Shown in pieces: positions 51,685-59,791 of a stretch of 64,000 nucleotides of DNA (position 1 is its first letter; every line of letters begins with the position of its first letter). Source of the stretch: CAYQQQ01 sp964420125 (lineage in GTDB: Bacteria; Actinomycetota; Acidimicrobiia; Acidimicrobiales; Microtrichaceae); the NCBI GenBank assembly GCA_964420125.1, contig CAYQQQ010000004.1:124001-188000 (forward strand), read 5' to 3'. A model generated the notes under the pieces. That model had not been told where the DNA came from. It made no database searches and saw nothing but the letters and a program-made list of their open reading frames with translations. The translations under genes were made by a program, and so were the position numbers.

Positions 51685-52580
51685 GTCGTCGCCCTCGGAT
51701 GGCTGGAGTCGTAGACACGTCGGAGCCTCTCCCTGCTCACGTGCGTGTAGATCTGGGTGGTCGCCACGTCGGAGTGCCCGAGCAGCTCCTGCACGACCCG
51801 CAGATCGGCACCGCCGTCGAGCAGGTGGGTGGCGAACGAGTGGCGCAGAGCGTGAGGATGCGTGGGCACCGGGGAACGGGCGTCGAGGAGCCGACGGACG
51901 TCGCGCGGGGTGAGTCGCCGGCCCCGCAGGTTGGAGAACAGCGCCGTCGTCGGCGCACCGCCCCAGCGGTCGAGGAAGGCTCCACGACCCTCGTCCAGCC
52001 ATGTCGCCAGCGCAGCCGCTCCCGGATCCGACACGGGGACCATGCGCTGCTTGGACCCCTTCCCCCACACGCGGATCCGCCGCCGCTCGAGGTCCACGTC
52101 CGACAGATCGAGGCCGCAGAGCTCCGAGACCCGCATCCCGGAGCCGTAGAGGAGCTCCAGCACGGCGTCGTCACGGCACCTGCGTGGATCGCCCGACTGC
52201 TGCGGGGCCTCGTCCAACAGCACCTGCAGCTCATCGGGACGCAGGACGCGAGGCAACTTGGATGCACCCCGAGGCGCCCGCAGCCCGGCGCTGGGATCGA
52301 CGGGCACGATGCCCGTCCTGGCCGCCCACATGAAGTACCGCCGAAGGGCTGCGGCCGATCGGGCCACGGTGCGAGGGGCGCGATCGCGGGTTCGGAGGAA
52401 CGCCAGGTAGCGCCGGAGCAGGCCGAGGTCGACATCGCTCGGGTGCACCACCGCCCCACGTGCCGCCCAGTCGGCGAACCGACGCACCTCCGACGCGTAG
52501 GCCGCCACCGAGGAAGCCGCCAGCGCGACACCGGTGGTGAACTCGTCGATCTGCCAGCTCGCGTCTGCCACCAGGGCCAC
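51681..52580 (-). CDS. xerC: tyrosine recombinase, XerC-like
   Basis: 299 residues from GTG 52580. N-terminal SAM-like core-binding domain (about 1-100) and a complete catalytic domain: GSGMRVSELCGL (Arg), GKGSKQRMVPV (Lys), HPHALRHSFATHLL (HxxR), LLGHSDVATTQIYTHVS (His and Tyr). Length and motifs fit XerC/D for dimer resolution at dif. All residues are intact, in contrast to the island recombinases. Confidence 0.92.
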   Translation of the reverse strand: MALVADASWQIDEFTTGVALAASSVAAYASEVRRFADWAARGAVVHPSDVDLGLLRRYLAFLRTRDRAPRTVARSAAALRRYFMWAARTGIVPVDPSAGLRAPRGASKLPRVLRPDELQVLLDEAPQQSGDPRRCRDDAVLELLYGSGMRVSELCGLDLSDVDLERRRIRVWGKGSKQRMVPVSDPGAAALATWLDEGRGAFLDRWGGAPTTALFSNLRGRRLTPRDVRRLLDARSPVPTHPHALRHSFATHLLDGGADLRVVQELLGHSDVATTQIYTHVSRERLRRVYDSSHPRATT

Positions 52581-52687
52581 CCACTCGGATCGTCAACGTG
52601 CCTCCCCTCCCACATCCTCCCTTCCGCACCGTGCAACCACGCGGATCTCACCCCGGTGCTGCAGTGCGGTGGAACATCCCTCACTGC

Positions 52688-52716
52688 AGACTAGCGAACG
52701 CGAGGCGTGATCGGAA
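52688..52716 (-). promoter_or_regulatory. promoter of xerC-whiG
   Basis: Minus-strand TTCCGA (52711-52716) and TAGTCT (52688-52693) with 17-bp spacing, about 105 nt before the start. The rest of 52581-52771 shows no gene. Confidence 0.45.
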
Positions 52717-52771
52717 CACCACTCAGCGCAATGTCTGCCGCCAGCCCTGGAGAACGACCCGCAGCATCGGC

Positions 52772-53920
52772 TCACGACCCTGACCCACCGGCTTCGATCC
52801 AGCCTCCACGCCGGACGAGCAGGCCTCGGGCCTCCAACTCCGAAAGCGCCGCGCCGAGCTCCCCGAGCCCCACCCCGGTGGCGGCCAGCACCCCGTCGGT
52901 GGTCCGAGGCGCCTGTTCCACCAGGTCGAGCACCGAGGCCGCCAGCTCGGTCATCGATCCCCTCTCGACCCGGTCGTGGGGACCGGACGAGGCCGGGATG
53001 GAGGGAGCCGAGCGGTCGAGCACGCCGAGGAGGCTCAGCATGCAGCAGACGTCGAGCGCCCCGGTGCACACGTGAGCCCCATCACGAAGCAGCAGGTGGC
53101 AGCCGGCAGAGGTCGATCGCTCGACGGAGCCCGGCACGGCCATCACGATCCGGTCACGGTGCACGGCCTCCGCCACCGTCAGCATCGAACCGCCGGCCGG
53201 CGGCGACTCGACGACCACGAGCACATGAGCCAGAGCTGCGATGCAGCGGTTGCGTGCCGGGAATCTCCACGGTGCCGAGGCAACGCCCGGCGGCACCTCG
53301 GAGTAGATGGTGCCGCGCTCGGCCACCGCCCGTGCCAGCCCCCTGTTGCGCACCGGACACGGCCGGTCGTGCCCTGCTCCGACGACCGCCACCGGAGGCG
53401 TCGACCCCTGGAGCGCACCCGCATGGGCCGCAGCGTCCACGCCGAGCGCCAGCCCCGACACGACGCTGACGCCCGCCTCCGAGAGCTCACGACCCAGTCG
53501 CTCGGCCAGCCGCAGGCCGTAGGGGCTGGCACGTCGGGTTCCCACCACCGCCACCAACGCCTCCGTCCCGACCAGCCCCTGCCCCCGCTCGAAGAGCACC
53601 GGCGGCGGATCGACGTCCGCTCCAAGGCGGACCGGCAGGCTGGAGCCGTGGCTCACCCGCACGTCGAGACGACCGAGCAGCTGCTCCATGCGCTGTGGCC
53701 AGGGCCCCGCTGCGTGCTCTCGCCATCGCTGCAGGAGCTGCGCATCGATCCTCAGCGCAGCGTCACGTCGGCTGCGGGCACCCTCCGCCCTCAGCGCACC
53801 GAGCCGAAGTCGCTCCCAGGTCTCCATCGGATCCCCCAGGTCCACCAACCACCGCAGCCGGGCCGGACCGGCGTCGGGCAGGGAGGCCAGCGCCGCCAGG
53901 TGGTGCTCCGCCGAGCTCAC
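52772..53920 (-). CDS. dprA: DNA-processing protein DprA
   Basis: 382 residues from GTG 53920, overlapping the comM stop (GTGA). Loads RecA on incoming single-stranded DNA in transformation. N-terminal helical domain about 1-90, Rossmann domain with VAVVGTRRASPYGLRLAERL and VSGLALGVDAAAHAGAL, then PPAGGSMLTVAEAV; the C-terminal winged helix (about 320-382) reads ASVLDLVEQAPRTTDGVLAA. A long upstream open frame is antisense to nothing real and is not used. Confidence 0.93.
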   Translation of the reverse strand: MSSAEHHLAALASLPDAGPARLRWLVDLGDPMETWERLRLGALRAEGARSRRDAALRIDAQLLQRWREHAAGPWPQRMEQLLGRLDVRVSHGSSLPVRLGADVDPPPVLFERGQGLVGTEALVAVVGTRRASPYGLRLAERLGRELSEAGVSVVSGLALGVDAAAHAGALQGSTPPVAVVGAGHDRPCPVRNRGLARAVAERGTIYSEVPPGVASAPWRFPARNRCIAALAHVLVVVESPPAGGSMLTVAEAVHRDRIVMAVPGSVERSTSAGCHLLLRDGAHVCTGALDVCCMLSLLGVLDRSAPSIPASSGPHDRVERGSMTELAASVLDLVEQAPRTTDGVLAATGVGLGELGAALSELEARGLLVRRGGWIEAGGSGS

Positions 53921-55419
53921 GTCGGGGCTCCGACGACCTGATCGCCCCCCCTGAGCATCGCGGCCTGCTCGACCAGTTCGGGCCGGAGCGGAGGCCCCTC
54001 GCCGCGGAGGTCGGCGAGGGTGAGCGCCAGCGCACGGACCCGCTCCGCGCCTCGCATGGTCAACGCACCGACCTCCAGCCACCGCTGCAGCATCGCCTGG
54101 GCCGGGGCCGCCAGCGGGGCGGCATGCTGCAGCGCGCTGCCCCGCAGCGAGCGGTTGGCGGGCACACCCCGGGCCCTCGCCCTTCGTCGGGCTGCTTCGA
54201 CTCGGGCCCTCACCTCGGCAGAGCACTCCCCCTCGGCGACGTCGAACACCGTGGCCGCATCGGGTGGACCCACCCCCAACCGCAGGTCGAAGCGGTCGAT
54301 CAGCGGCCCGCTCAGACGTCTGGCGTAGCGACCTAGCTGCGACTCCCCGCAGCGGCACCGACCCCACCGACCCACACCGCACGGACAGGGGTTCGTCGCG
54401 CCCACCAGCAGCACCCGAGCGGGCAGCTCCACCGAGATCGAGGCCCGGGACACCTGGATCACCCCCGACTCCAGCGGTTGGCGCAGCGCATCGAGGTGCG
54501 ACACCGGGAACTCCGCCAGCTCGTCCAGGAACAGGACACCGGAGCTGGCCAGGCTCACCTCGCCGGGCCGCAGCACGTGGGATCCGCCACCCACCAGCGC
54601 CGTGAGCGACGCCGTGTGGTGCGGCGAGCGGAACGGAGGTCGACGGATCAAGCGGGGATCGGTGTCGAGGATCCCCGCCGCCGAGTGGACCCTGGTGACG
54701 GCCAGCGCCTCGTCGTCGCTCAGGTCTGGCAGCAGGGAGGGCAGGCGCTCGGCGAGCATCGTCTTGCCCGCACCGGGGGGACCCACCATCAACACGTGGT
54801 GCCCCCCGGCGGCAGCCACCTCCAGCGCCATCCGCGCCACCGGCTGGCCCCGCACCTCGGCCAGGTCGGCGGCCGAGGCGAGCGTGGCGCGCTCCGCGGT
54901 CCGCGGCGGCTCGGGCCACTGCGCCGCTCCGGCCAGGCACCGGAGCAGTCCCTGAATCGTGGTGGCCCCGACGGCGTCGGGGCGTGCGAGCCGGGCCTCG
55001 GCGAGCGCCTCGAGTGGCACCACGGGCCGATCGCGGCACACCGAGGCCAGCGGCAGCATCCCCACCACCGACCGGATCGCGCCGTCGAGGCCGAGCTCGC
55101 CGAGGAAGCCCCAGCCCCCCAACAGCTCCGGGCGGACCTGCTCGGATGCGGCCAGGTAGGCCACGGCGATGGCCAGGTCGAGGGAAGCGCCCGCCTTGCG
55201 GAGGTGCGTGGGAGCCAGGTTGACCGTGACCCGGGACGGCGGCCACTTCAGCTCCGAGGACAGCAGAGCAGATCGCACCCGGTCGCGGGCCTCCCGACAG
55301 GACGCGTCCGGGAGGCCGACGATCGTGAAGCCGGGCAAGCCGTTGGAGACGTGCACCTCCACCTGCACCGGGCGTCCGTCGACCCCGAGCAACGTCGCCG
55401 ATGCAACGCAGGCCAACAC
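53917..55419 (-). CDS. comM: ComM/YifB-type AAA+ ATPase (Mg-chelatase-like)
   Basis: 500 residues from GTG 55419 (AGGAGGT eight bases upstream). Helicase promoting branch migration in transformation. N-terminal ChlI domain with VDGRPVQVEVHVSNGLPGFT and RVTVNLAPTHLRKAGASLDL; Walker A MVGPPGAGKTMLAERL, Walker B GVLFLDELAEFP, and a Cys cluster NPCPCGVGRWGRCRCGES. Forms a pair with dprA, as is usual. Confidence 0.95.
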   Translation of the reverse strand: MLACVASATLLGVDGRPVQVEVHVSNGLPGFTIVGLPDASCREARDRVRSALLSSELKWPPSRVTVNLAPTHLRKAGASLDLAIAVAYLAASEQVRPELLGGWGFLGELGLDGAIRSVVGMLPLASVCRDRPVVPLEALAEARLARPDAVGATTIQGLLRCLAGAAQWPEPPRTAERATLASAADLAEVRGQPVARMALEVAAAGGHHVLMVGPPGAGKTMLAERLPSLLPDLSDDEALAVTRVHSAAGILDTDPRLIRRPPFRSPHHTASLTALVGGGSHVLRPGEVSLASSGVLFLDELAEFPVSHLDALRQPLESGVIQVSRASISVELPARVLLVGATNPCPCGVGRWGRCRCGESQLGRYARRLSGPLIDRFDLRLGVGPPDAATVFDVAEGECSAEVRARVEAARRRARARGVPANRSLRGSALQHAAPLAAPAQAMLQRWLEVGALTMRGAERVRALALTLADLRGEGPPLRPELVEQAAMLRGGDQVVGAPT

Positions 55420-55523
55420 GGTGAGACCTCCTGGTGGACCACCCCCTGCGGGAAGCCGAGGTGGAGAGGCAGACACGCTGCGAGCCGTTGACGGTGGATG
55501 AACGGTAGTGCGCTCGACGCGGC

Positions 55524-55562
55524 CGGACCACCGGGGTCACCGGGTGGTCCGACCCGGTGACC
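55524..55562. promoter_or_regulatory. two mutually exclusive hairpins upstream of comM
   Basis: CGGACCACC/GGTGGTCCG (55524-55532, 55543-55551) and GGTCACCGGG/CCCGGTGACC (55535-55544, 55553-55562) share bases 55543-55544 and interleave, so only one can form at a time. Lies between the enoyl-CoA hydratase stop and comM. Confidence 0.5.
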
Positions 55563-55633
55563 CGGCGAAGCGCACCAGCTCGCTGGCGGACGTGCGACGC
55601 CCCGACGAGCGCGTTGGTCTGCGCCCAGCCGGT

Positions 55634-56446
55634 CTAGCGGCCGCGGAACTCCGGCTCGCGCTTGTCGAGGAAGGCGGCCACGGCTTCCGCCACGTCCTCG
55701 GTGCCGAAGTTCACCGCCTGCACCATGGTCTCGGCCTCGAGCGCCTGGTCCAACGACGACGAGATCCCCGCGTTCAACAGGCGCTTCGTGGCCGCCAGAG
55801 CGATGGGCGGTCCGGCGGCGAGCCGGCCGGCCCACTCCGCCACGGCCTCGTCGAGCAGCTCGTGGGGCACGACGCGGTTGACCAGCCCGATCCGCTCGGC
55901 CTCCGCCGCGTCCACCACGTCGGCCAGCAGCGCCATCTGCTTGGCCCGGTGCAGCCCGACGAGGCGGGGCAGCACCCACGAGCCTCCGAAGTCCACCGAC
56001 AGGCCGCGCCGAGCGAAGACCTGGATGAAGCTCGCCTCCTCCGACGCCACCACGAGGTCGGCTGCGAGGGCCAGGTTGGCGCCGGCCCCCGCCGCCACCC
56101 CGTTGAGCTTCGCCACGACCGGTTGGGGGATGCCGTGCACCGCCAAGGCGGCCTCCGCCGTGCGGCGCATCTGGTCCACGAGGTGGCGTTCCTCCCCGGC
56201 GGCACCCTCGCCTGCAGCAGCGGCGGCCAGGTCGGCACCCGAGCAGAACGCCCGGCCCGCGCCCGTGAGCACAAGGCAGCGGACCTCGGAGCTCTCGCTC
56301 ACCCACCGCCCGAGCTCGATCAGGCCGGCCCACATGTCGCGATCGATGGCGTTCAACCGCTGCGGGCGGTTCAGCGTGGCGGTGGCGACCCCTCCGTCGA
56401 GCTCGAAGGCGATGGTGCCGTCACCGAAATCCTGAGGAACCGACAT
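55634..56446 (-). CDS. enoyl-CoA hydratase/isomerase family protein
   Basis: 270 residues from ATG 56446. Crotonase fold: oxyanion-hole strands AGRAFCSGADLA and GVAAGAGANLALAADLVVAS, then RRGLSVDFGGSWVLPRLVG. At the usual second Glu position the sequence reads VDFGG, with Asp, as in PaaG-type isomerases. It may act in acyl-CoA breakdown or aromatic degradation; no pathway neighbours. Probably leaderless, sharing its promoter with the divergent gene. Confidence 0.9.
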   Translation of the reverse strand: MSVPQDFGDGTIAFELDGGVATATLNRPQRLNAIDRDMWAGLIELGRWVSESSEVRCLVLTGAGRAFCSGADLAAAAAGEGAAGEERHLVDQMRRTAEAALAVHGIPQPVVAKLNGVAAGAGANLALAADLVVASEEASFIQVFARRGLSVDFGGSWVLPRLVGLHRAKQMALLADVVDAAEAERIGLVNRVVPHELLDEAVAEWAGRLAAGPPIALAATKRLLNAGISSSLDQALEAETMVQAVNFGTEDVAEAVAAFLDKREPEFRGR

Positions 56447-56454
56447 GGCGCAGC

Positions 56455-56462
56455 AGCATACT
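56455..56462. promoter_or_regulatory. bidirectional promoter core with overlapping -10 hexamers
   Basis: AGCATACT reads CATACT on plus, six bases before GTG 56469, and TATGCT on minus, eight bases before ATG 56446. The two start codons are 22 bp apart. Confidence 0.5.
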
Positions 56463-56468
56463 GATGGC

Positions 56469-57146
56469 GTGACGGAGGACCCGCCCGGCGATCCCCTGGA
56501 ACCCTCGCGCTGGCGTCGGGGGGAGGACCCCGAGTTCACCCGACCCGCCACCTTCACCGACGGCGTGTACGCCATCGCCCTCACCCTGCTGGTCCTCGGC
56601 ATCCGCGTGGAGGGCCTGCGCGACCCGGACTCCCCGACCGCCATGTGGCACGCGCTCGACGCCCTCATACCCGATCTGATCGCCTTCGCGATCGCCTTCG
56701 TGCTCCTCGGTCGCTACTGGATGGCCCACCACGACTTCTACTCCACCTTGGGTGCGATCGATCGGGGTCTCGTGGGCCTGACCCTCGTGTACCTGATCTT
56801 CGTGGCATTCCTGCCGTTCCCCACGTCGCTGGTGGGCGAGTACGAGTCCAACCCGGTCTCGGTCCTCGTGTTCGCGCTGGTGCTCAGCGGGATCAGCGGC
56901 ATGGAGACCGCCATGTTCGTCCACGCCCACCGGCGCCGCCTGCTGCGCGTTCCGCTGTCACCGGCGATGTTCCGATGGGGCGTGATGGCATCCCTCCAGC
57001 CGGTCGCCGTGTTCCTGGTGACCATGCCGTTCGCCTACCTGAGCAGCACGGGAGTGCTGCTCAGCTGGGCCGTGCTCTTCACCCTCCTCAACCGGCTCAC
57101 CCGTCGCTTCGCCCCCGACGCCGTCCGGAACGAGTCGGGTGCGTGA
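56469..57146 (+). CDS. TMEM175-family (DUF1211) membrane protein, predicted K+ channel
   Basis: 225 residues from GTG 56469; an ATG at 56445 would overlap the start of the divergent gene. Signature RPATFTDGVYAIALTLLVLG is the pore-lining helix motif (FSDGVFAIA) of TMEM175 channels, followed by five more helices. Bacterial members have one six-helix repeat and form tetrameric K+-selective channels; function here is inferred from family. Confidence 0.85.
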   Translation: MTEDPPGDPLEPSRWRRGEDPEFTRPATFTDGVYAIALTLLVLGIRVEGLRDPDSPTAMWHALDALIPDLIAFAIAFVLLGRYWMAHHDFYSTLGAIDRGLVGLTLVYLIFVAFLPFPTSLVGEYESNPVSVLVFALVLSGISGMETAMFVHAHRRRLLRVPLSPAMFRWGVMASLQPVAVFLVTMPFAYLSSTGVLLSWAVLFTLLNRLTRRFAPDAVRNESGA

Positions 57147-57170
57147 TCACCCGTGCTGCCACCCGGGAGC

Positions 57171-57176
57171 GACAAT
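57171..57176 (+). promoter_or_regulatory. -10-like hexamer before the 36-residue gene
   Basis: GACAAT six bases before ATG 57183; leaderless pattern. Confidence 0.35.
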
Positions 57177-57182
57177 GGTCCG

Positions 57183-57293
57183 ATGGGCCTCGATCCCCAC
57201 CGACCACGACGTCGATCGCCAGCCGACCTGCTGATGGTGACCGGTGCGCTGCTCGTCGCGGCGGTACTGGTGCTGTGGGCTGCGCTCGGGTGA
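57183..57293 (+). CDS. 36-residue single-pass membrane protein
   Basis: ATG 57183 to TGA 57293. A basic N-terminus (HRPRRRSPADLL) is followed by one clean transmembrane segment (VTGALLVAAVLVLWAALG) to the end. No SD, but a -10-like hexamer sits at the six-base distance used by many genes here. Lies nine bases before the small zinc protein and probably shares its transcript. Family unknown. Confidence 0.45.
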   Translation: MGLDPHRPRRRSPADLLMVTGALLVAAVLVLWAALG

Positions 57294-57302
57294 CCTCCGG
57301 CC

Positions 57303-57527
57303 ATGCCACGCCCTCCGCGCACCCCTGAGTTCACCGCCACCGTCGAGTGCGAGGTGCGTCGCGTGCAGCCCTACCAGGCCACCAAGGCCTACCTCTGCCC
57401 GGGGTGCAACCGCGACATCCCCGCCGGCACCGGCCACGTGGTCGCCGTCCCGCTCGAAGCCCCCGACCTTCGCCGCCACTGGCACCGCGGGTGCTGGGAT
57501 CAGCGGCGTCGCAGGATGCCACGTTGA
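57303..57527 (+). CDS. small zinc-finger protein of the actinobacterial 'ATP/GTP-binding' family
   Basis: 74 residues. CPGCNRDIPAGTGHVVAVP and RRHWHRGCW give Cys2 plus His/Cys ligands for one zinc. Streptomyces homologues of this pattern are annotated as ATP/GTP-binding, without biochemical basis that I know of. Ends in a basic patch (RRRRMPR), so nucleic-acid binding is possible. Convergent with yraN. Confidence 0.75.
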   Translation: MPRPPRTPEFTATVECEVRRVQPYQATKAYLCPGCNRDIPAGTGHVVAVPLEAPDLRRHWHRGCWDQRRRRMPR

Positions 57528-57554
57528 GCGACGCGCGAAGCCCCGATCCCCGGC

Positions 57555-57935
57555 TCAGAACGCCGACTCGGTGAGCTCCACGCGACCGTTGAGCACCGCA
57601 GCGATGTCGAAGCGGATCGCCGCGATGCCCCTCGGACGAACCTGTCGCAGGTACTCGGCGGCCGCCGCCCGCAGTCGACGGACGCGGCGATGGTCCACCG
57701 CCTCGACCGGCGATCCCCAACGCGTGGACGAACGCGCCTTGACCTCGCAGAACACCAGCAGGTCACCCCGGCGGAGCACGAGGTCCAATTCGCCCTCCGG
57801 GCAGCGCCAGTTGCGATGCACCACCCGGAAGCCCCGTCTCCGGTACCACTCGGCCGCTCGGCGTTCACCGTCGGCTCCGAGCCGCAGGTGATCGAAGCGC
57901 GATCCGGCTGCTCGGCCGTCGCTCGCACCGGCCAT
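57555..57935 (-). CDS. YraN/UPF0102 endonuclease-fold protein
   Basis: 126 residues. GADGERRAAEWYRRRGFRVV, CPEGELDLVLRRGDLLVFCE and VKARSS give the conserved Glu, Asp and ExK of a restriction-endonuclease-like core. Usually lies beside comM-dprA and rnhB; here comM is 2.1 kb away behind inserted genes. Biological role unknown, DNA processing inferred. Confidence 0.93.
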   Translation of the reverse strand: MAGASDGRAAGSRFDHLRLGADGERRAAEWYRRRGFRVVHRNWRCPEGELDLVLRRGDLLVFCEVKARSSTRWGSPVEAVDHRRVRRLRAAAAEYLRQVRPRGIAAIRFDIAAVLNGRVELTESAF

Positions 57936-57970
57936 GATCCCTCCCAGCGCCCGGTGGTCGCAGGGAGGCG

Positions 57971-57989
57971 ACGCCGGAAGATCCGGCGT
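57971..57989. terminator. hairpin between rplS and yraN
   Basis: Perfect ACGCCGG-AAGAT-CCGGCGT stem, no U-run; about 60 nt after the rplS stop on the minus strand. Confidence 0.4.
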
Positions 57990-58049
57990 GGCACGGGCGC
58001 CGACGAGCCTAACCGCAGATGCGGGTCGCGCTGGGCTCCGGGCAGGCGG

Positions 58050-58394
58050 TCAGTCCCGCTTCTCCTTGACCCGGGCCGCCTTCCCGACGCGGTCTCGCAG
58101 GTAGTAGAGCTTGGCGCGCCGGACGTCGCCCCGACTGAACACCTCGATGTGGTCGATGATCGGAGAGTGCAACGGGAACGTCCGCTCGACTCCGACGCCG
58201 CTGGAGAGCTTGCGCACGGTGAACGTCTCGTGCAGGCCGCCGCCGCTGCGGCGGATGACGACGCCCTGGAACACCTGCAGGCGCTCCTTGTTGCCCTCGA
58301 CCACCTTGACGTGCACCTTCAACGTGTCGCCGGGCGCGAAGTCGGGGACGTCGTCGCGCATGCTGGCCTGGTCGATCACATCGGTGGACTTCAT
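58050..58394 (-). CDS. rplS: 50S ribosomal protein L19
   Basis: 114 residues from ATG 58394 (CAGGAGA). DVPDFAPGDTLKVHVKVVEG, RLQVFQGVVIRRSGGGLHE and FPLHSPIIDHIEVFSRGDVR match the family, as does AKLYYLRDRVGKAARVKEKR. Has its own candidate promoter 90 nt upstream. Confidence 0.98.
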   Translation of the reverse strand: MKSTDVIDQASMRDDVPDFAPGDTLKVHVKVVEGNKERLQVFQGVVIRRSGGGLHETFTVRKLSSGVGVERTFPLHSPIIDHIEVFSRGDVRRAKLYYLRDRVGKAARVKEKRD

Positions 58395-58481
58395 CTCGGT
58401 CTCCTGGGACGCCGCCGGACGACCTCCGGGCGGTGAGCGTGAGTCGGTGCGACCCTCCGGGGCGCTGCACACGAACGTCCC

Positions 58482-58487
58482 ACTGTA
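58482..58487 (-). promoter_or_regulatory. -10 box of rplS
   Basis: Minus-strand TACAGT about 90 nt before the start; TTTCTC 18 bases upstream could be the -35. Confidence 0.35.
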
Positions 58488-58542
58488 GTGCTCCGCCGGG
58501 AGCCGGAGAAACCCGTCGGGGCCGCGCGGTGGCGTGCCGACG

Positions 58543-59280
58543 TCACCCCGAGTCGAGGTCCCCCCGGTCCAACTCCTCGAGCAAGGCCACCTCGTCGGCG
58601 CTCAAGCCACCCCGTGCCTCGATCAGGTCGGGTCGGCGAACCTCGGTGCGACGCAACGACTGGGCGCGGCGCCAGCGCGCCACCCGGGCGTGGTCGCCGC
58701 TGCGCAGGACGCCCGGAACCTCCCAGCTCCGGAAGGTGGCGGGACGGGTGTACTGGGGGTACTCGAGCAGGCCGTCGCGGAACGACTCCTCCTCGGCGGA
58801 GGCATCGTTGCCCATCATCCCCGGCAGCAGACGGCCGACCGCCTCGATCACCACCATCGCAGCCACCTCACCACCGCCGAGGACGTAGTCGCCGATCGAC
58901 AGCTCCTCGTCGACCAGGTGCTCCCGCACGCGCTCGTCGATCCCCTCGTAGCGCCCGCACAGCAGCGAGAACCCCTCGAGGGAGCTCAGCTCCTGGGCTC
59001 GACGCTGGTCGAAGCGCCGACCAGCGGGGCTCATGAGGATGATCGGTCGGGCCGGCTGCTGCACCTCCACGGTGGCGAAGATGGGCTCCGGTTTCATCAC
59101 CATCCCCGCACCGCCGCCGAAGGGCGCGTCGTCCACGCTGCGGTGCACGTCGGTGGTGAAGGCGCGCACGTCGTGCGTGCGGAGATCGAGCAGGCCGGCG
59201 GACCGCGCTCTGCCCAGGAGGCTCTCCCCGGCGAAGCGTTCGATCAGCTCGGGGAAGATCGTGAGGATGTCGATGCGCAC
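58543..59280 (-). CDS. trmD: tRNA (guanine-N1-)-methyltransferase
   Basis: 245 residues; methylates G37 of tRNAs to prevent frameshifts. Trefoil-knot motifs: MRIDILTIFPELIERF, DDAPFGGGAGMVMKPEPI, LCGRYEGIDERVREHLVDE and SIGDYVLGGGEVAAMVVIEA. Coupled to rimM, 17 nt upstream. Confidence 0.98.
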   Translation of the reverse strand: MRIDILTIFPELIERFAGESLLGRARSAGLLDLRTHDVRAFTTDVHRSVDDAPFGGGAGMVMKPEPIFATVEVQQPARPIILMSPAGRRFDQRRAQELSSLEGFSLLCGRYEGIDERVREHLVDEELSIGDYVLGGGEVAAMVVIEAVGRLLPGMMGNDASAEEESFRDGLLEYPQYTRPATFRSWEVPGVLRSGDHARVARWRRAQSLRRTEVRRPDLIEARGGLSADEVALLEELDRGDLDSG

Positions 59281-59297
59281 GGCGTGCCTCCGCCCTC

Positions 59298-59783
59298 TCA
59301 GAGATCGAAGAGCCCTTCGGGCACCTCCACCCGGAGGATGCCATCTCGGGGGCCGTCGAGGACGAAGACCACGGGCACCAGCGTGTCGTCCTCGAGCACC
59401 AGGAGGTCAGCGGCAGGGTTGTCCTGCACCGCTCGGACGAGGCCGCGGTCGGTGTCGTGCTGGTCGAGGACCCTGCACCCGATCAGCTCGTGCACCCACA
59501 GCTCCGAGTCGTCGTCGATGGGCTCGCCCCAGAGGACCCTGCCACGGATCGCCTCGGCGTGCTCGCGACGATCGCAACCCACGAAGCGGACCAACCACCG
59601 CTGCAGGTGGGGTCGGGACTCCAGCACCACGAGGTCGCCGTCGTGTGCGTGGAGCACTGCACCGGGCTCGAGGCGCTCGGCACGGTCCGAGACCATGTCC
59701 ACGACCACCTCGCCACGGAGCCCATGTGCTCGCACGACCCGTCCGACCTCGAGGAGGCCCGGTCGGGGCGGTGTGTCGGGCAC
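59298..59783 (-). CDS. rimM: 16S rRNA processing protein RimM
   Basis: 161 residues from GTG 59783. VGRVVRAHGLRGEVVV at the N-terminus, RVLWGEPIDDDSELWVHELI, and the PRC-barrel half with VPVVFVLDGPRDGILRVEVP. Assists 30S head maturation with S19. Eight nt after the KH protein gene. Confidence 0.95.
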   Translation of the reverse strand: MPDTPPRPGLLEVGRVVRAHGLRGEVVVDMVSDRAERLEPGAVLHAHDGDLVVLESRPHLQRWLVRFVGCDRREHAEAIRGRVLWGEPIDDDSELWVHELIGCRVLDQHDTDRGLVRAVQDNPAADLLVLEDDTLVPVVFVLDGPRDGILRVEVPEGLFDL

Positions 59784-59791
59784 GCGGTGGT

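Noticed and set aside
53921..55540. Long minus-strand frame joined to dprA
   Set aside because: Out-of-frame shadow of comM; dprA starts at the GTGA overlap.
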